From: Panagrolaimus kolymaensis
Lineage: Eukaryota; Nematoda; Chromadorea; Rhabditida; Panagrolaimidae
Direction of reading: 5' to 3'
NCBI GenBank assembly: GCA_028622995.1
Contig: JAJQJQ010000002.1
Coordinates: forward strand, 558,001 to 622,000
Length of the DNA: 64,000 nt
Each line of letters begins with the position of its first letter. Position 1 is the stretch's first letter. Under the pieces are notes generated by a model. It was not told the DNA's origin and searched no databases. It saw only the letters and a program-made list of their open reading frames with translations. Below are positions 34,891 through 47,361 of the stretch, piece after piece. Made by a program: the position numbers and the translations under genes.

Positions 34891-35814
34891 GCAACGATGA
34901 AGCTTGTCCATTTGATGCTGAAAGAATCTGTAATATTGTATATTCTGTAAAATTGTTTTTATTTGTGATCTTGTGTATTTATTTTTAACCTTTGTTTTTT
35001 CTGAAGCTTTAAATAAACATTCTATTATGCTAATTTATTGGATGAGACACAGCGATATCAAGGGAAGGTAGAAGAAATTTGTACAATCATTATGAAGCCG
35101 GAATAATGATTGCTTTAAGTATTGCGATTTTGATAGTCTTTTTGTAGCGAAAATGTTATTTTCATTTAGCTTTATTATGCTTGTGTTAAATAAAGAAGCA
35201 TAGGTTGTAACCAATTGTATCACAAATGAAGATTATTACAGCCGTTTTCCAAAAAAAACATTTTTCTTTGGAATGAGTAAATCAAGACAAAATGAGTGAA
35301 TCATTAGCAGCGACAAATGGGAAAAAAGGATTATATTTTTTCTTCATTGAATCAAAGCTCACCTTTTTTTACTATTTTTTTTTGTTACATTTTTTTTGCC
35401 ATTTTCAAAAACAGCTCACAATTGAATAAATTGTTTTTCTTCCAAACCAAATCATCACACTTTACAATCGATCAATTGCAGTTTTTTAAACTGTTATTAT
35501 TTGCCAGTTAACACACAAATCAGATACTAAAAATTGTCAAAATGCTGAGAGCTTATGATTTAGTTCAATGTTTCATTTATGTCTTCTACCAAATAATATT
35601 TTCGTCTCATGGGACATTTAACTTTGCAACGCCTAAACATATTAACACAAAAAAATAATCGTGAATCAAATTTTTTCTTAATACTTTTTATGCTAAAAAT
35701 TTTGTTTTTTATTTCCCATTTGCATTAATACAATCACCCAACTATTTTTCCAAAAAATATAAGAAAATCATTTTTATTTTACACATACAAAATATTAGTT
35801 AGAAATATTAGAGA
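34891..35814. other. Convergent 3' flanks of the Tudor gene and xnp-1
   Basis: Holds the two 3' UTRs and T-rich sequence. No ORF or structured RNA can be supported. Confidence 0.6.
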
Positions 35815-38800
35815 TCAAATAACCGCGGGAGGTGGTGGAGCTGCTGCTGCTCGAGGGATGATTCGTCGAAAAGATGCAAGCCAGCTGGAACTTTTGTAAT
35901 ATCGATCAAGCAAAACATTAGTAGCCGGAAATGAACGAAAGACGCTGGATAAAGTAGTAAATAAATCTAATACACGTTTAATTTTTGCATCGGGCGCTAC
36001 GTCATCCTGAAAAAAGTTAATTCAATAAATAAACGACTTTTGTTTTTGTTAGAAAAAAAAAGCATACATTGATAATTTCATTTATAATTGTACCAAATTC
36101 GGTTACACCATCCTTCATATTTGATGGTAATTTATCGAGGAGGGTATGAAGTACGAGCTTCACATATGTGACACATGTGGCTTGTTGACGATTAAGCCCA
36201 TTTCGAACTGCCAAACCATAAACCGCATCACCAAGGATGTGGGCTGATAAAGATATATCTGCAAATAAATTGTTTTTGCAAAAATTATTAACGCCCATTA
36301 ACTCACCAACTGTAACATTATTTATGATGGTAACCGTGGGATTATTGAGAATATTTCCAAACGCAGAAATGTTTAACCCTCCATTTTGAATTTGTTGCTG
36401 CATTTGTTGTTGAATTTGTTGCTGCATTTGTTGTATTTGTATTTGCATCGTAGTATTATTAAGAAGATTTTGTGCTGCTGCTGCAGCGGCATATGGATTG
36501 GATTTATCTCTTTTATATTCATCCCAAGCTTCAGACATTTCTTGTGGAGTAAGTTTTTCACCTTCAACATTTTCAAATAAATTATCATGGAAAATGTAAT
36601 TAACCACAGCTGCGGGATTTTTTAATATCAATTCACCAAGTAATCGATCCTTTGGTGGAGCAATGGAATATACTTCATTTTCATCATATGGTTTATGTCC
36701 CAAAGTATATAATTCAATTAAATCACGATTTTGAAAATGTCGTTGAATTTGAGCTTCATCAATAACTCGCATGGCTGTTGAATCTTTTGTAACTTGACGC
36801 TTGTAAATGCATTCCTCCATAGTTCCTTGAGCAATTAAACGATAAATATATACGGGTTTAACTTGTCCAATTCGATAAACACGGAATAAACTTTGAGTAT
36901 CGTGGCTTGGATTCCAACAGGAATCAAAAATAACTACTCGATTTGCTGCAACCATATTAGTTCCAAGTGAACCAGCTCGAGTGGAAATTAACATTAAACG
37001 AGCACGTAAATTTGTTTTTTTATTAAATCGTAATTGAATATTTTCTCGATCTCTTGTTTGAACTGAGCCATCAATAACGAGGTAATCGATGCCCCTTTTC
37101 CATCCCCATTTTTCACCTTCGGATGCAAGGCATTCATGCCCATCAACAAACCATTTATCATTTTTATCATACTCTTCGAGGTATGCTCGAATAAGTCTCA
37201 ATGATTCCAATGATTGAGAAAAAACCAATCTGCAATAATTTTTTTATGAGGATAAAAAAGAAAACCAAAATGAAAAGGTTCACATACAATTTATCTCCAA
37301 TAGCTTCGCATCGTTTAATTATATCAAATAAAATTAATAATTTATTGGTCATTTCAATATTGTATTTATCTGCTGGAGTTACAATATCTGACCACCAACC
37401 TAAAAAATACATTGCATTAACTAAAAAATTGTTGGAAGAAGCATTAAACATGCCCGTAGCAGCTTCAAATTCAATAAGGGGTGATGGTGAACGAGATTTT
37501 ATGGGCATAACTTCCCCAGCTAATCGCTTGGATTGTCGAGTGCTTCGAGTAATTACATGTGCTTCTTGATCGCTGTTATCACTAAATATTATAAAGGTTA
37601 AAAGCTATTAGTAAACCAAAAGCACATACGAATCTTTAAGAACTACTTCTCCATTATTATCGCTATCGGATGCTAAAGATCCATCGTCATCATCGTCGAT
37701 GAAATTATCGTAACCTTCAGTAAGCATTTCCTTCCGTTCCATTTCACTTGCATGATGGATAAGTTGATAAGGATGGGTCCAAATTCGAGAAAAAATATAA
37801 TAATCTGATAGCAATCTTTTTCGAAGTTCTGCTCCACCTTCTTTATCAACCATATCCAAAAATATTTGATATAATTTTACTTGAGGCTCGGTTAATCGAA
37901 CTAAAAATTAATAAACAACTTTCTTTCAAAGTACCGAACTCTATCAAAAGAAAACAAACTAACCATTAATAACATATTCCATTTTTCCTGGAATTTCTTG
38001 TTTGAGTACAGAAATGTCTTTTCGTTGAACCACTTTTTTTAGGCGATCAAACAAAACAAAGCATCTTTTTCTCATTAATCTAACTTCAAAATCGCTTGCA
38101 TCTTTAGTTCTTCCACGTTCAATAATATTTGCAAATTGATTAGCAAATTCTGCTTTAGTTCCAAGTAAATTGGGCTTTACAAAACTAACCATAACATAAT
38201 ATTCATTTAAATTATTTTGAAGTGGAGTTCCTGTGAGACAAATCCGGCGTTTGGTTTTAATTTTTAGCATTGTTCGAGCAAGTAATGATTCATCATTTTT
38301 TAATTTATGTGCTTCATCACACACAACTAGATCAGGTCCAGGATTTTGAAGGTACTTTCGAAAATCTTCCTGCATTTTGACAAACTTTTTTTGTTTTTTC
38401 GTTAATTTTTTGGGTTTGGATGGTGGCTTTCTTCCTTTCTTTACCACTCGATCTTCCTGACTTTGAGTTAAAATTCTAAACATTTCATAACCAATCTAAA
38501 AATAAAATTTTGCATGAAAACTTGATGAAACCATAGTTTTTTAAAGCATACAATCATAACAGCAGGTTCATCTTCTTCTTTCCAATTTCGTAAACACATT
38601 AACCTATCTCGATCCTCTTTGAAAGAATCAAGCTCGTATACAGAAAATGTATCAAGTCGACTAGGTCCAAGCCATTTATCAAATTCATTCTTCCAATTTA
38701 ATACAACATTTTTGGGAACGACGATAAGAATTTTTGAAATCTTTTTAGACATTATTTTGTGATTTAAAATTGTATGAATGAATGCTACAACTTGTAAAGT

Positions 38801-40051
38801 TTTTCCAAGACCTGAAAATCAAAAGAATATAAATTATTTAAATTTGTAGATATGAGTGAAACTACTCACCCATGCAATGAGCTAAAATTCCTCCACCACC
38901 AACATCGCCTTTTCGAAAACGTTCAAGGCTTTCAAAAGCATTTTCATACATAAATTCTATGCCTTCAGCTTGATGGGGTTTTAAAACTTTTACAAGAGCT
39001 GGATGAACTTGAACGGGAGTGGGTTTTTCACTTTTGCTATCTGCATCAAGAACAACTTGCTTTAATTTTTGAACAAGTGAACTTCCATCTTCCGTTGTAA
39101 AAGTTTCATATTCAATTCCATTAAATTCCTTTTGTCTTTGAGCAAGTCTCAATCGACGTTCTTTCTCTGCTTCTTCAGCATCGATGGTTTCCTTTTCCAA
39201 ATCTTCTTTGGATTTAATTTTTCTTGTTCTCAACTTCTTTTTCTTTTTTCCATCATCGGATGAGTCGCTCCCATTACCAGAATTATCTGAATCAAAGTCT
39301 TCCATTTCTTCATCATCATCGTCGTCAACAATGCGTCGCTTCTTTTTCCTATTATTAATTTTTGGAGAATCTTCTTCATCGTCATCATTGTCGGAGCTAT
39401 CACTTATTCTTACTCGTTTATAACTTGAAGAAGCTTCCATAGGGGAATTACTTCTACTGATGCTTTTCAAGGAAGGCGTTGACGATGATTTACTTCCGCG
39501 GCTGCTGATACTGCTACTGCTTTTTATGGAGGGCTTTGGTGAAGAATCCGATGGAACATATTCTGGAGATGATTGGGATTGTTCTGCTTCATCTTCTGAA
39601 CTTGAATCAAGTGTAATACACAAAGGAGCTGAAGCTTTTTTCTTATTTTTATCCATCTTTTTTCCTGATTTTGAGTCCTTAAAGTAATAATAAATTTAAG
39701 GATAAAATCAATGAAGAAAAAAAAATCCAACCAAATCGTTTTGCGCTTTAATTATTTTTACAAAATGTGAAGCGTTTTCAACTCGAATAATAGGTTGAAA
39801 AATTTTTGAAGTTTTAATAATTTTTCCACAATCTAAGATAATTTGTTCGCTATCTAAAAATATGGATTTTATATATACAAGTTTAAAGGTTTTTGAATAA
39901 ATGTCAAAACGCACCTGGATAAATAAATTCAGAATTTTTAGAAATTATTTCGTCACTTTGGGTCTAAAAAATATTATAATAATCAAATGAAAAAGCTGCA
40001 AATATTAATAATTCTTTGATCATAAAAGCTTGGTTAACAAATACTTACCAT
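35815..40051 (-). CDS. xnp-1: SNF2-type chromatin remodeller XNP-1 (ATRX)
   Basis: Eleven exons join in frame to 1214 residues: 40049-40051, 39915-39963, 39732-39853, 38870-39677, 38552-38811, 37964-38495, 37630-37900, 37288-37581, 36307-37229, 36068-36258, 35815-36006. The N-terminal third is Ser/Asp/Lys-rich and acidic. The helicase follows: motif [14 protein letters not shown] (the ATRX form, near residues 320-333), [11 protein letters not shown] (DEAH 474-477), [14 protein letters not shown], the ATRX-type [12 protein letters not shown] and VVQRKDIS, then [24 protein letters not shown] and [19 protein letters not shown] Gln-rich tract and an Ala/Pro tail close it. The ADD zinc domain of vertebrate ATRX is absent, as in C. 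elegans XNP-1. It is a nuclear ATP-dependent remodeller. The first coding exon is only the ATG. Confidence 0.95.
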
Positions 40052-40894
40052 TTCTTTATTTTTTTGAATTTTTTTTAGCGCAACTTAGTAACAACAGACC
40101 CGTGAAGTGTTCCTTCTAGCTCCTTTTTATTAAGCTTATACAAGTGAGAGTGTTCTCTAATTCAAAAAAAAAGTAAATCTTTGAATTTATCGGTAAAATA
40201 TTTTTAAATAAAGAATACGTAATGAACAAAAAATGAAGGCGTGGAAATTAAGACATCCAAAGTCAAAAAATAAAATTAGCAATTTTGTTTGCGCGCAATG
40301 TCATGTCATGCTGGCTAAAGTTTGAAAAGTTCGAAAGGATATAAGGAGAGCGAAACAATAGCGAAACGACCAGGAGGTCAGAAAAACATGTGTCATTTTT
40401 TTAAAAATCAAAATCGGAATTGTAAAAAATATTGGATAATGTTGAAACTTTGTAAATGTATTCCTATAAAAAAAGAGTGAGGAGACAAATAAATTATTTT
40501 AAAACAAATTTTTTTACAGTATTCTTTTACCAAATGTCATGGTTATCATTTGTTTTTTTTAAACTTCGGCATTTGAAATTAACCGAAATCAAGAAAAAGC
40601 GCGATGAAAGAAATTTCTGATAATTTTATGAAGCATAGAATTTTTGTACAGTGTTAGTTTTAAACAATTTTTGATTTTCCCGTGATTCATTCTCTTAATT
40701 GCCATTGTTTGCTATTATAATAAAGAAGTACTACCATCGGACACCTCATTCATTTTATTTCACGATAAAAAGTTTTGAAATAAAAATTTAGTTTGCTATA
40801 AAAAAGTTTAAGAAATAAATAAAGTTTTTAAAATTTATTTTGCACAAATTAATAGTATTCTTTTAAGATTTAATTATGAAATTAAATAAAAATT
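40052..40894. other. Upstream region of xnp-1
   Basis: Promoter and 5' flank of xnp-1, and the 3' flank of the next minus-strand gene. It carries a frameshifted copy of the coding-like segment found at 795-899 (see 40564-40650). Otherwise AT-rich with nothing supportable. Confidence 0.5.
40564..40650 (+). repeat. Second copy of the 0.8-kb coding-like segment
   Basis: This 87-bp stretch aligns with the reverse complement of about 816-899. Shared words include GAAAAAGCGCGAT and TCTGATAATTTTAT. It translates as LTEIKKKRDERN before one extra T (AAATTTCTG against AAATTCTG) shifts the frame into TGA. The surrounding sequence is not alike. Confidence 0.75.
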
Positions 40895-43149
40895 TTAAAA
40901 TTCCGGTTGATTTATATTTGGATTAGGTTGACCTTGCATTGGTAATCCCATGTACATGGGTTGTTGCATCATTCCATTTGGGGTCATATAAGCATATGAA
41001 TTCATAAAGGATTGTTGCGGAGTTGCAAGAGGTTGGAATCCATTAACTTGCGTCCTACCTTGAGTTTGAGGAGCAAATTGTTGCTGTCTTGAAGTTTGAG
41101 AATTTTGGTTTTGTGATTGATTATCTCGTTGCTCACTGCCTGTTTTTTCTGATGATGCCTTTCCTTTGGCTTGTATCGCTGAATTTTCAATTTCATGCAT
41201 TTTTTTACGACATTCTTTTGCTGCAACTGTAAAAGGTTTTCCAACTCCATATGTTTTTATTCCAGGTATATGACCTGAATATCCTGGAGCGGGAACATCA
41301 TCATCATCGTCGTCTTCACCTCCGCCAAATCTTCTACGATATCTTGAAATTGTTGAAGCTTTTTCATTTGAAAAATCTCCATTGCTCTTCTCTCCTGAAG
41401 CTTGAGATTGTTGATGACGTCGAATATTTTTGAGCGCTTGACCTTCCGACCACCAACCTGATTCGATTCCACCAAACATATCTCGAACTTCTGATTTTGG
41501 TTCTAAAATTTTAAATCTTTCTTTAAAAACTTTTTGTAAAAAACATAACTATAAAAAGTTAAAAAGTTTTAGCAATCTTTGATTTTTTTTCATTAAAAAA
41601 CAACAAATGATGCCACAAAGCTAGCAACTTAAAAAAATACAAAATAACCCCAGTTATTATCGCCTTTGTCGTAATATTCTATTGATTTGATTATTACCAC
41701 ACTTCTTAGAAAAATAAAAAGTAAGAGTCTTTGGTTAAAGCCTGATTGTTAGAAGCTTTCATCTACGAAATAGTAAGAGTTTCATCGATTTTTAGCTATT
41801 AACTTTTTTTCTCGCTTAACTTCCGTAAAAATTAGCGAGGCTTTATATTAACCAAAAAATAAGAGATACAACCATTCGTATTTTAGTGAAAAATATCTGC
41901 TTTAAAAATGTTTCTTTACAAGACTTGGTTTCCTTCCTAATTTGCAAACCCTTCTCATCTCTTAATTCGATTTTTAAAAAACAAGAAAATAAAAATAACA
42001 GAAAAGATGAGTTCAATAAGAAAATTCACCATTTAAAGTTTTTTTACCAGACTTACTTTTTGGCATTGATTTACTTCGTGCTTTTTGATTTTGTGATTGT
42101 TGTTCATTTGAATCATTTCTTTGTTGCTGCTGTTGTTGTTGCTGTTGATGTGGTAGTTGTCCATTAATGTTATGATTTCCTGGACTTATTTGGGATTGAT
42201 TTATACCTTGCATGGAAGCACTTGAAGCCATTCCATTTTGAAGAGGAAAACCTCCACCACCATTCATTGAAAATGCTGGATTGAATCCATATACGGGTTG
42301 CTGCTGCATAATTCCATTTTGATATTGTTGTTGCATCACTGAAGATGCACCATTATTCGGTTGTTGTTGTAAATTTGCCATTTGTTGATTATAAAATTGT
42401 GTATATTCAGCAGGGGTCATTGGATGGAAAATATATGGAGAAAATCGAGGCACTGGATTGCCTTCGAAATCAAAGGTATGGCTATGATCTGATATTATTG
42501 TAGGTTCAGGTTCAGATTGACTGGATCTGCAAAAGTTTAGATTACAATAAAAATCTGTGACGCGGTTTGCTAGTTTAAAAGTTATTAAATTTTTTAATTC
42601 TCATAAAAGATACAAAAATAAAGCGACCGAAGAATACTAATCGTTTTTTAGTTGATATAGCAAGCTAATGGCACAAAAATCAATATTTGTATAAAAAAAT
42701 GGCTGACGATGTTTGAGTGTTGAAGAAATTAGTTTGTTAACCGCACTTTTGATTAAAGAAATTTTTTATTTTTTATATGAAACATTTCCCTGACCAAGAA
42801 ATTGTTTGAATAAACTCTTTCAAAAAATAAATAGCAGAAGTAAAGAAAAACCCAGCTTAAATAATAGTATTGGATTCAACAGAAAATAACAAGATTCATT
42901 GTTTTTGAAATAACAAAGTATTTCGTTATTATTTCATTAAGTTAATCAAGACGCCGCCTTACCGTAATGGATTATTAGGAATATTAACGTTTCTGCTTCC
43001 AACTTGCCACTTGCTTCCAGGAACGTGACCAGCGAAACCTTAAACAAAAAATATTTTAAACTTTAAACTTTTAAACATATTCGCTTTTTGCTTTTACAAA
43101 AAAAAAATACAAACGAACCAGAAACAGGAGAGGATGAACGATACGACAT
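40895..43149 (-). CDS. Gln/Ser-rich protein with CIMIP2/FAM166-like (DUF2475) motifs
   Basis: Four exons (43119-43149, 42963-43038, 42057-42526, 40895-41502) join in frame to 394 residues. The N-terminus reads VSGFAGHVPGSKWQVGS, and a later segment reads APGYSGHIPGIKTYGVGKPF. Both match the 'GYxGxxPxxxxxxGxxY' repeat of CIMIP2/FAM166 proteins, which bind inside ciliary microtubule doublets in vertebrates. Between and after them are long Gln/Asn-rich tracts (polyQ near 42.12 kb) and an acidic EDDDDDDV run. Nematodes lack motile cilia, so a role at axonemes of sensory neurons or a different microtubule role is inference. The family call rests on motif shape only. Confidence 0.6.
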
Positions 43150-46100
43150 TGTATTAGTTAGTAGTTTCAGGGGCGTTTTACAACAGCAACAACCAAAAAA
43201 CTGCTTTCAAAAGAATGCTTCTTCTCAACAATCCACAGCAGGGGCGTTATTGACGACGTCGCTCAGCAACACCACCACTACTACCACTATCCTAAAAGCT
43301 AGTCTTCTTTAAAAGCAATTTTTTTTTGCTCCCCTGAAACTTGAAGGAAGATAAAAAAATGTCTGTAAAGTAGGGATGGAAAAAAACAAAGATGAAAATT
43401 GCTTTCATTTTATTTTACTTTTTTTGTTGAAAAGTACGAAGAAGAAGAAAAAAAGCATGAGGCTAAATAAAACATTTCGAAATTGTTGATGGATGCCGGA
43501 AAAAAGTACAGAAGGAGAGGAAATACATACATATTTTTCATGGATATATTTTTATTTTGTGGTCAAAAAACTTTTTTGTCATCATAGCAACCTTATGGTA
43601 AAAAAAGTAGTAGAAAATGATGATTGCTTTGTTGTTGCAAAAAAAAAGAAGAAGGATGAATGCCATTGAGAATGGGATAGTGAACATACATATACACAAA
43701 CATAATAATAATAATAGCGTTTTAACAAGCAAGAATCGGAGTAAATGCCGAAGAAAGAAAAAAGTATACAACAAGACACAAAAAGGTGAAATAACAAAGC
43801 GTTAGATGGATCATATAATTTTAATAACATTTTTTCAAATAAATTAAATAATAAATTCTTTGTAGCAACAACAAACAAGCAATTAAAAAAAATTATTTTC
43901 ATCATGATTGTAAAGGTTTTATGGAGATTTCTTTGATGGCGATGAAAACATTGAGTTTTCAATTTTATAACTTTTGCTTTCTTATGGTTTGATTGAGTTC
44001 ATACTAGTTTAAAAAAATGAAGAAGAATAATTTCAAGCAAGCATTTGATCACCACATTCTTTACTTTGTTTATCATTTCATTTAATAATTTTCTGGGATA
44101 AAAAACGGCATTAGTTTGAAATCTGTTTCCATGTTATGACAAGTTCAATAAAATGTAATTGTGTACACCCACGTAGCTTTGATTTGCAAATTTTTAATAG
44201 CTTTTCTTTCAATTATTCCTTTCTTTTTCTTTTTTTTTTCAAAAAAAGTGATGATATTTCATTGAAAAAAAAAGAAATGTAAAAAATGAAAAAGTCCATA
44301 TTTTATCTCAATGAGGTTTTGGAATCTACCGATAGCAACTACATATTAATGCTTTCTGCCTCATCCATACATAGCTGCCACAAAAATGATTGCATTTTTC
44401 TGTGCTTTATCACAGACATCCAAAAATAAAACAAGCAAATTCCTGTGACAGGAAGCATCCAGCTTCAAATTGTTTTTGCTGTCTTCATCAACGCAAGTAA
44501 AAAATATTTTGTCGTCGTCGCTGTAAATGACACTTTTCAATTTTACATCAAGAGCTGCCGAAACGATAGAAAGCAATTTAAAAAAAAAAAATGTGTGCTT
44601 ATGGTTATAAGATTCCTTTTTTGTGAAAAAAACAGAAAAGATTATTGCTTCAATACATTGATGTAAGAGAGCCATTTTTGGATTTCGGGTACTTAAAAAA
44701 ACTCAGACAATTATCTCTCAAACAACAAAACAAACCAAAAAACACGAAGCTTCAATTTTATTTTTTGTTATGAAAAAATTATCCATGCTTGCTGTTTCAT
44801 TTTTATTTTTTATTTTTGCTTTAATTTTCTTCCAAAAATAAAATGATTCATTAGCTTCTTTCTCCTCAAAGCTGGGCAGTTGTTAGTGAACCTAAAAATG
44901 GGATTTTTTGAATTAAAATCTTACTTCTGCCTTTTTTTAAAAGTAAAATAGTGCGCGAGTTTCCCAGGCTTTCTTCATTCAAAAGAAAATCCAAAAATAC
45001 GCTGATGCCTTTAAAGACGATGAAAGTAAAATGTAAAAAAAAGTTTATTAAAAGTAACAAAATAAAAAAGCTAAAAAAATTTTGATGGTATTATTTTCTG
45101 AGTTTGAGTTTTAAAATAATGGGTGTTTCGATAAAAATTTAGACAAGAAAAATGCTTCCTGAGCATAGAGATATGATGGAACAACGGATGAACGTGAACT
45201 CATTTTTCTTAGAACCGTGGTTATTATTATTTTTTCGTTTCAAAGGTTATGTTGTCATTATCAGAAGTTTTTTTTGACAACTTTCAACAAACTCATTTTT
45301 TAAAGGCATGTTTAGTCATTTGCTGCTATCAACAGAAAAATGGGTTTTCAACTTTTTGTTTCTATAGCCCTTTTAAAGATTTCTAAGCTAAGGTGGATGA
45401 AATTTTTAATGACTTTTTTACTTTATTCATAGCGTAAGCTTGTGATGCATTTTTAACATTGTTATTTGTTTATAATACCAAAAATTCCCCAGGGTAGCAT
45501 TTATAAAAAATTTAATTCAAAATAAATAATTTTGTATTTTGCTGCTCACAAAGTACAAACTTTCCTCTTCTTTATGCAAATTTATTTCTAGTGGTACTCC
45601 CAAATAAAAGAAATCTAATAAATTTTCAATAAAATAAAGCTTTAATTGATCTTTTGATACGATATGTTTATTAAATCTAATTTATATTTCGCTTTTTATC
45701 CTTCTTCATTACCTCGTCTTCAATTCCATATTTTTTGTTTTTTTATTCTTGGTTCCAGTCAACGATATATTGTTGTTATCAATGGCTATGAAACTTGAAT
45801 CTTTGTACTTGCACTTTTCCTTACTTTAATTTATTTAATAAACTTCCATTTTTTCGTCATTTTTTATTCCTTCGACCCAATAAACGCGATTACGGTATTT
45901 CTTCAGTCACAAAACATTTTTGAAAAAGTTTTCATTTCGAGATTGATAACCCTTTTATTGACAAAAATAACTTTATCATTTTTATATCCCATTCATATCT
46001 ATTTTTTTTATTTTTTATTATTTCTTTTACGTACAGCATACATAAAAAATCTTGAGTCTCAATTAGAAGCCATTTGTTGGTTCCCACCATCATATTGAAT

Positions 46101-47361
46101 AGTCATCATCATACTCTCCATTTTTAGATGCTGCTACTGCTGAGACTAAGGATGAAAGAAAAAAATCTCATTCAAAAAATAGGTACTTAAAAATAAAATA
46201 GATTTTTAGGCTTCAATTTTTTCTCAAGTTTTTTTTTTCAAAACAAAGATATGATGTTTTTTGTGCTTATTTTTACCAAACTTTTTTGGGTCGTTATTAC
46301 GTGTCGTTTCTTGTCACAAGCATCTAGCTAATCCCAGCCTTTCACCTCGACGTCTCAATTTACAAAAAATGCACATTCCAACCAAAAAATACTATGCTTT
46401 TCATCTATCTTCCTCCTCCAAACAAAGCAAAACAAAAAATATTGCAGCAAATTCTTTAATGCCAACAATAAATAATTAATGTTTTAAGAAAGCCCCATTT
46501 TAAACAAAGGTTTTTTTTCTCGGTGGATGAGACCAAAACGAAAAAAGGAGACGATGAATGCTAACAAAAAAAAAGAGGTGTTTTGGAAGCTTCCATATTC
46601 ATCATTTTCTTTACCAAAAAAAGAAAAAGAAAAATTGTTTTAGACAGGAAATGGGATACCGCTTGTTTAAAGCTTTCATTCTTTTTTATTCTTATTCTTC
46701 TTTCTTCTGAATGTTGTTATATAGAAAAATATAAAAAAGGTATCAAAAAATAAGTACTTGTGGGGGTTGTTAAGAAGTATGAATGGTTAAAGACACTGAC
46801 GTGATTGAAAGTTCTTTTAGGATTTTTTTTCAGTAGGAGTAAGACATTTTGTCCCCTCCTTATAAATGGTTTTTATTTTACCGTCATGTAATTTATTGGT
46901 TTTGAACATGATTTTTATTATTATTAATTTTTTGATTGAGCTTTTCGATATCAATCCCAATTTCTTGGCCGCCGCCGTTACTGTGGATAAAGAAGTTATT
47001 CTTCTCCACTTTTTTTATTGGTGTCAATTTCCTCATTTAATTGCAAATCATTAATGACTATTTTTAATTTCCACCTTCCATTTCCCTCGAAAAATTCCAT
47101 CTCTTAAACTTGCTTACTTATGCCTCTTTATTATTTATAAAAGGTTTATATTAGAATTTAAAACTTTGTGCTTTTGTTTCCATTGTTGTTAAACTTTTTT
47201 TTTATAATTTAGTCAAACTCAACCATGCGTGCTAAGTTTTTTGTAGTTTTTATTTATTTTTACGTAATAAATTTAAAAGTAAAAATTATTAAAGAATATT
47301 GATTAATTATTTTTTATTTAAGGATCATTATTATTCACTTTTAATTAATTTAAAAAAAATC
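43150..47361. other. 4.2-kb non-coding region between divergent genes
   Basis: A/T-rich with many A and T runs. It separates the divergent CIMIP2-like gene and cat-1. An isolated open stretch on the minus strand at 44361-44675 has an acceptor-like site and fairly balanced composition, but no recognised family. It probably carries the cat-1 promoter and cell-specific control elements (inference). An acceptor (TTATTTAAG) 39 nt before the cat-1 ATG fits trans-splicing. Confidence 0.5.
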
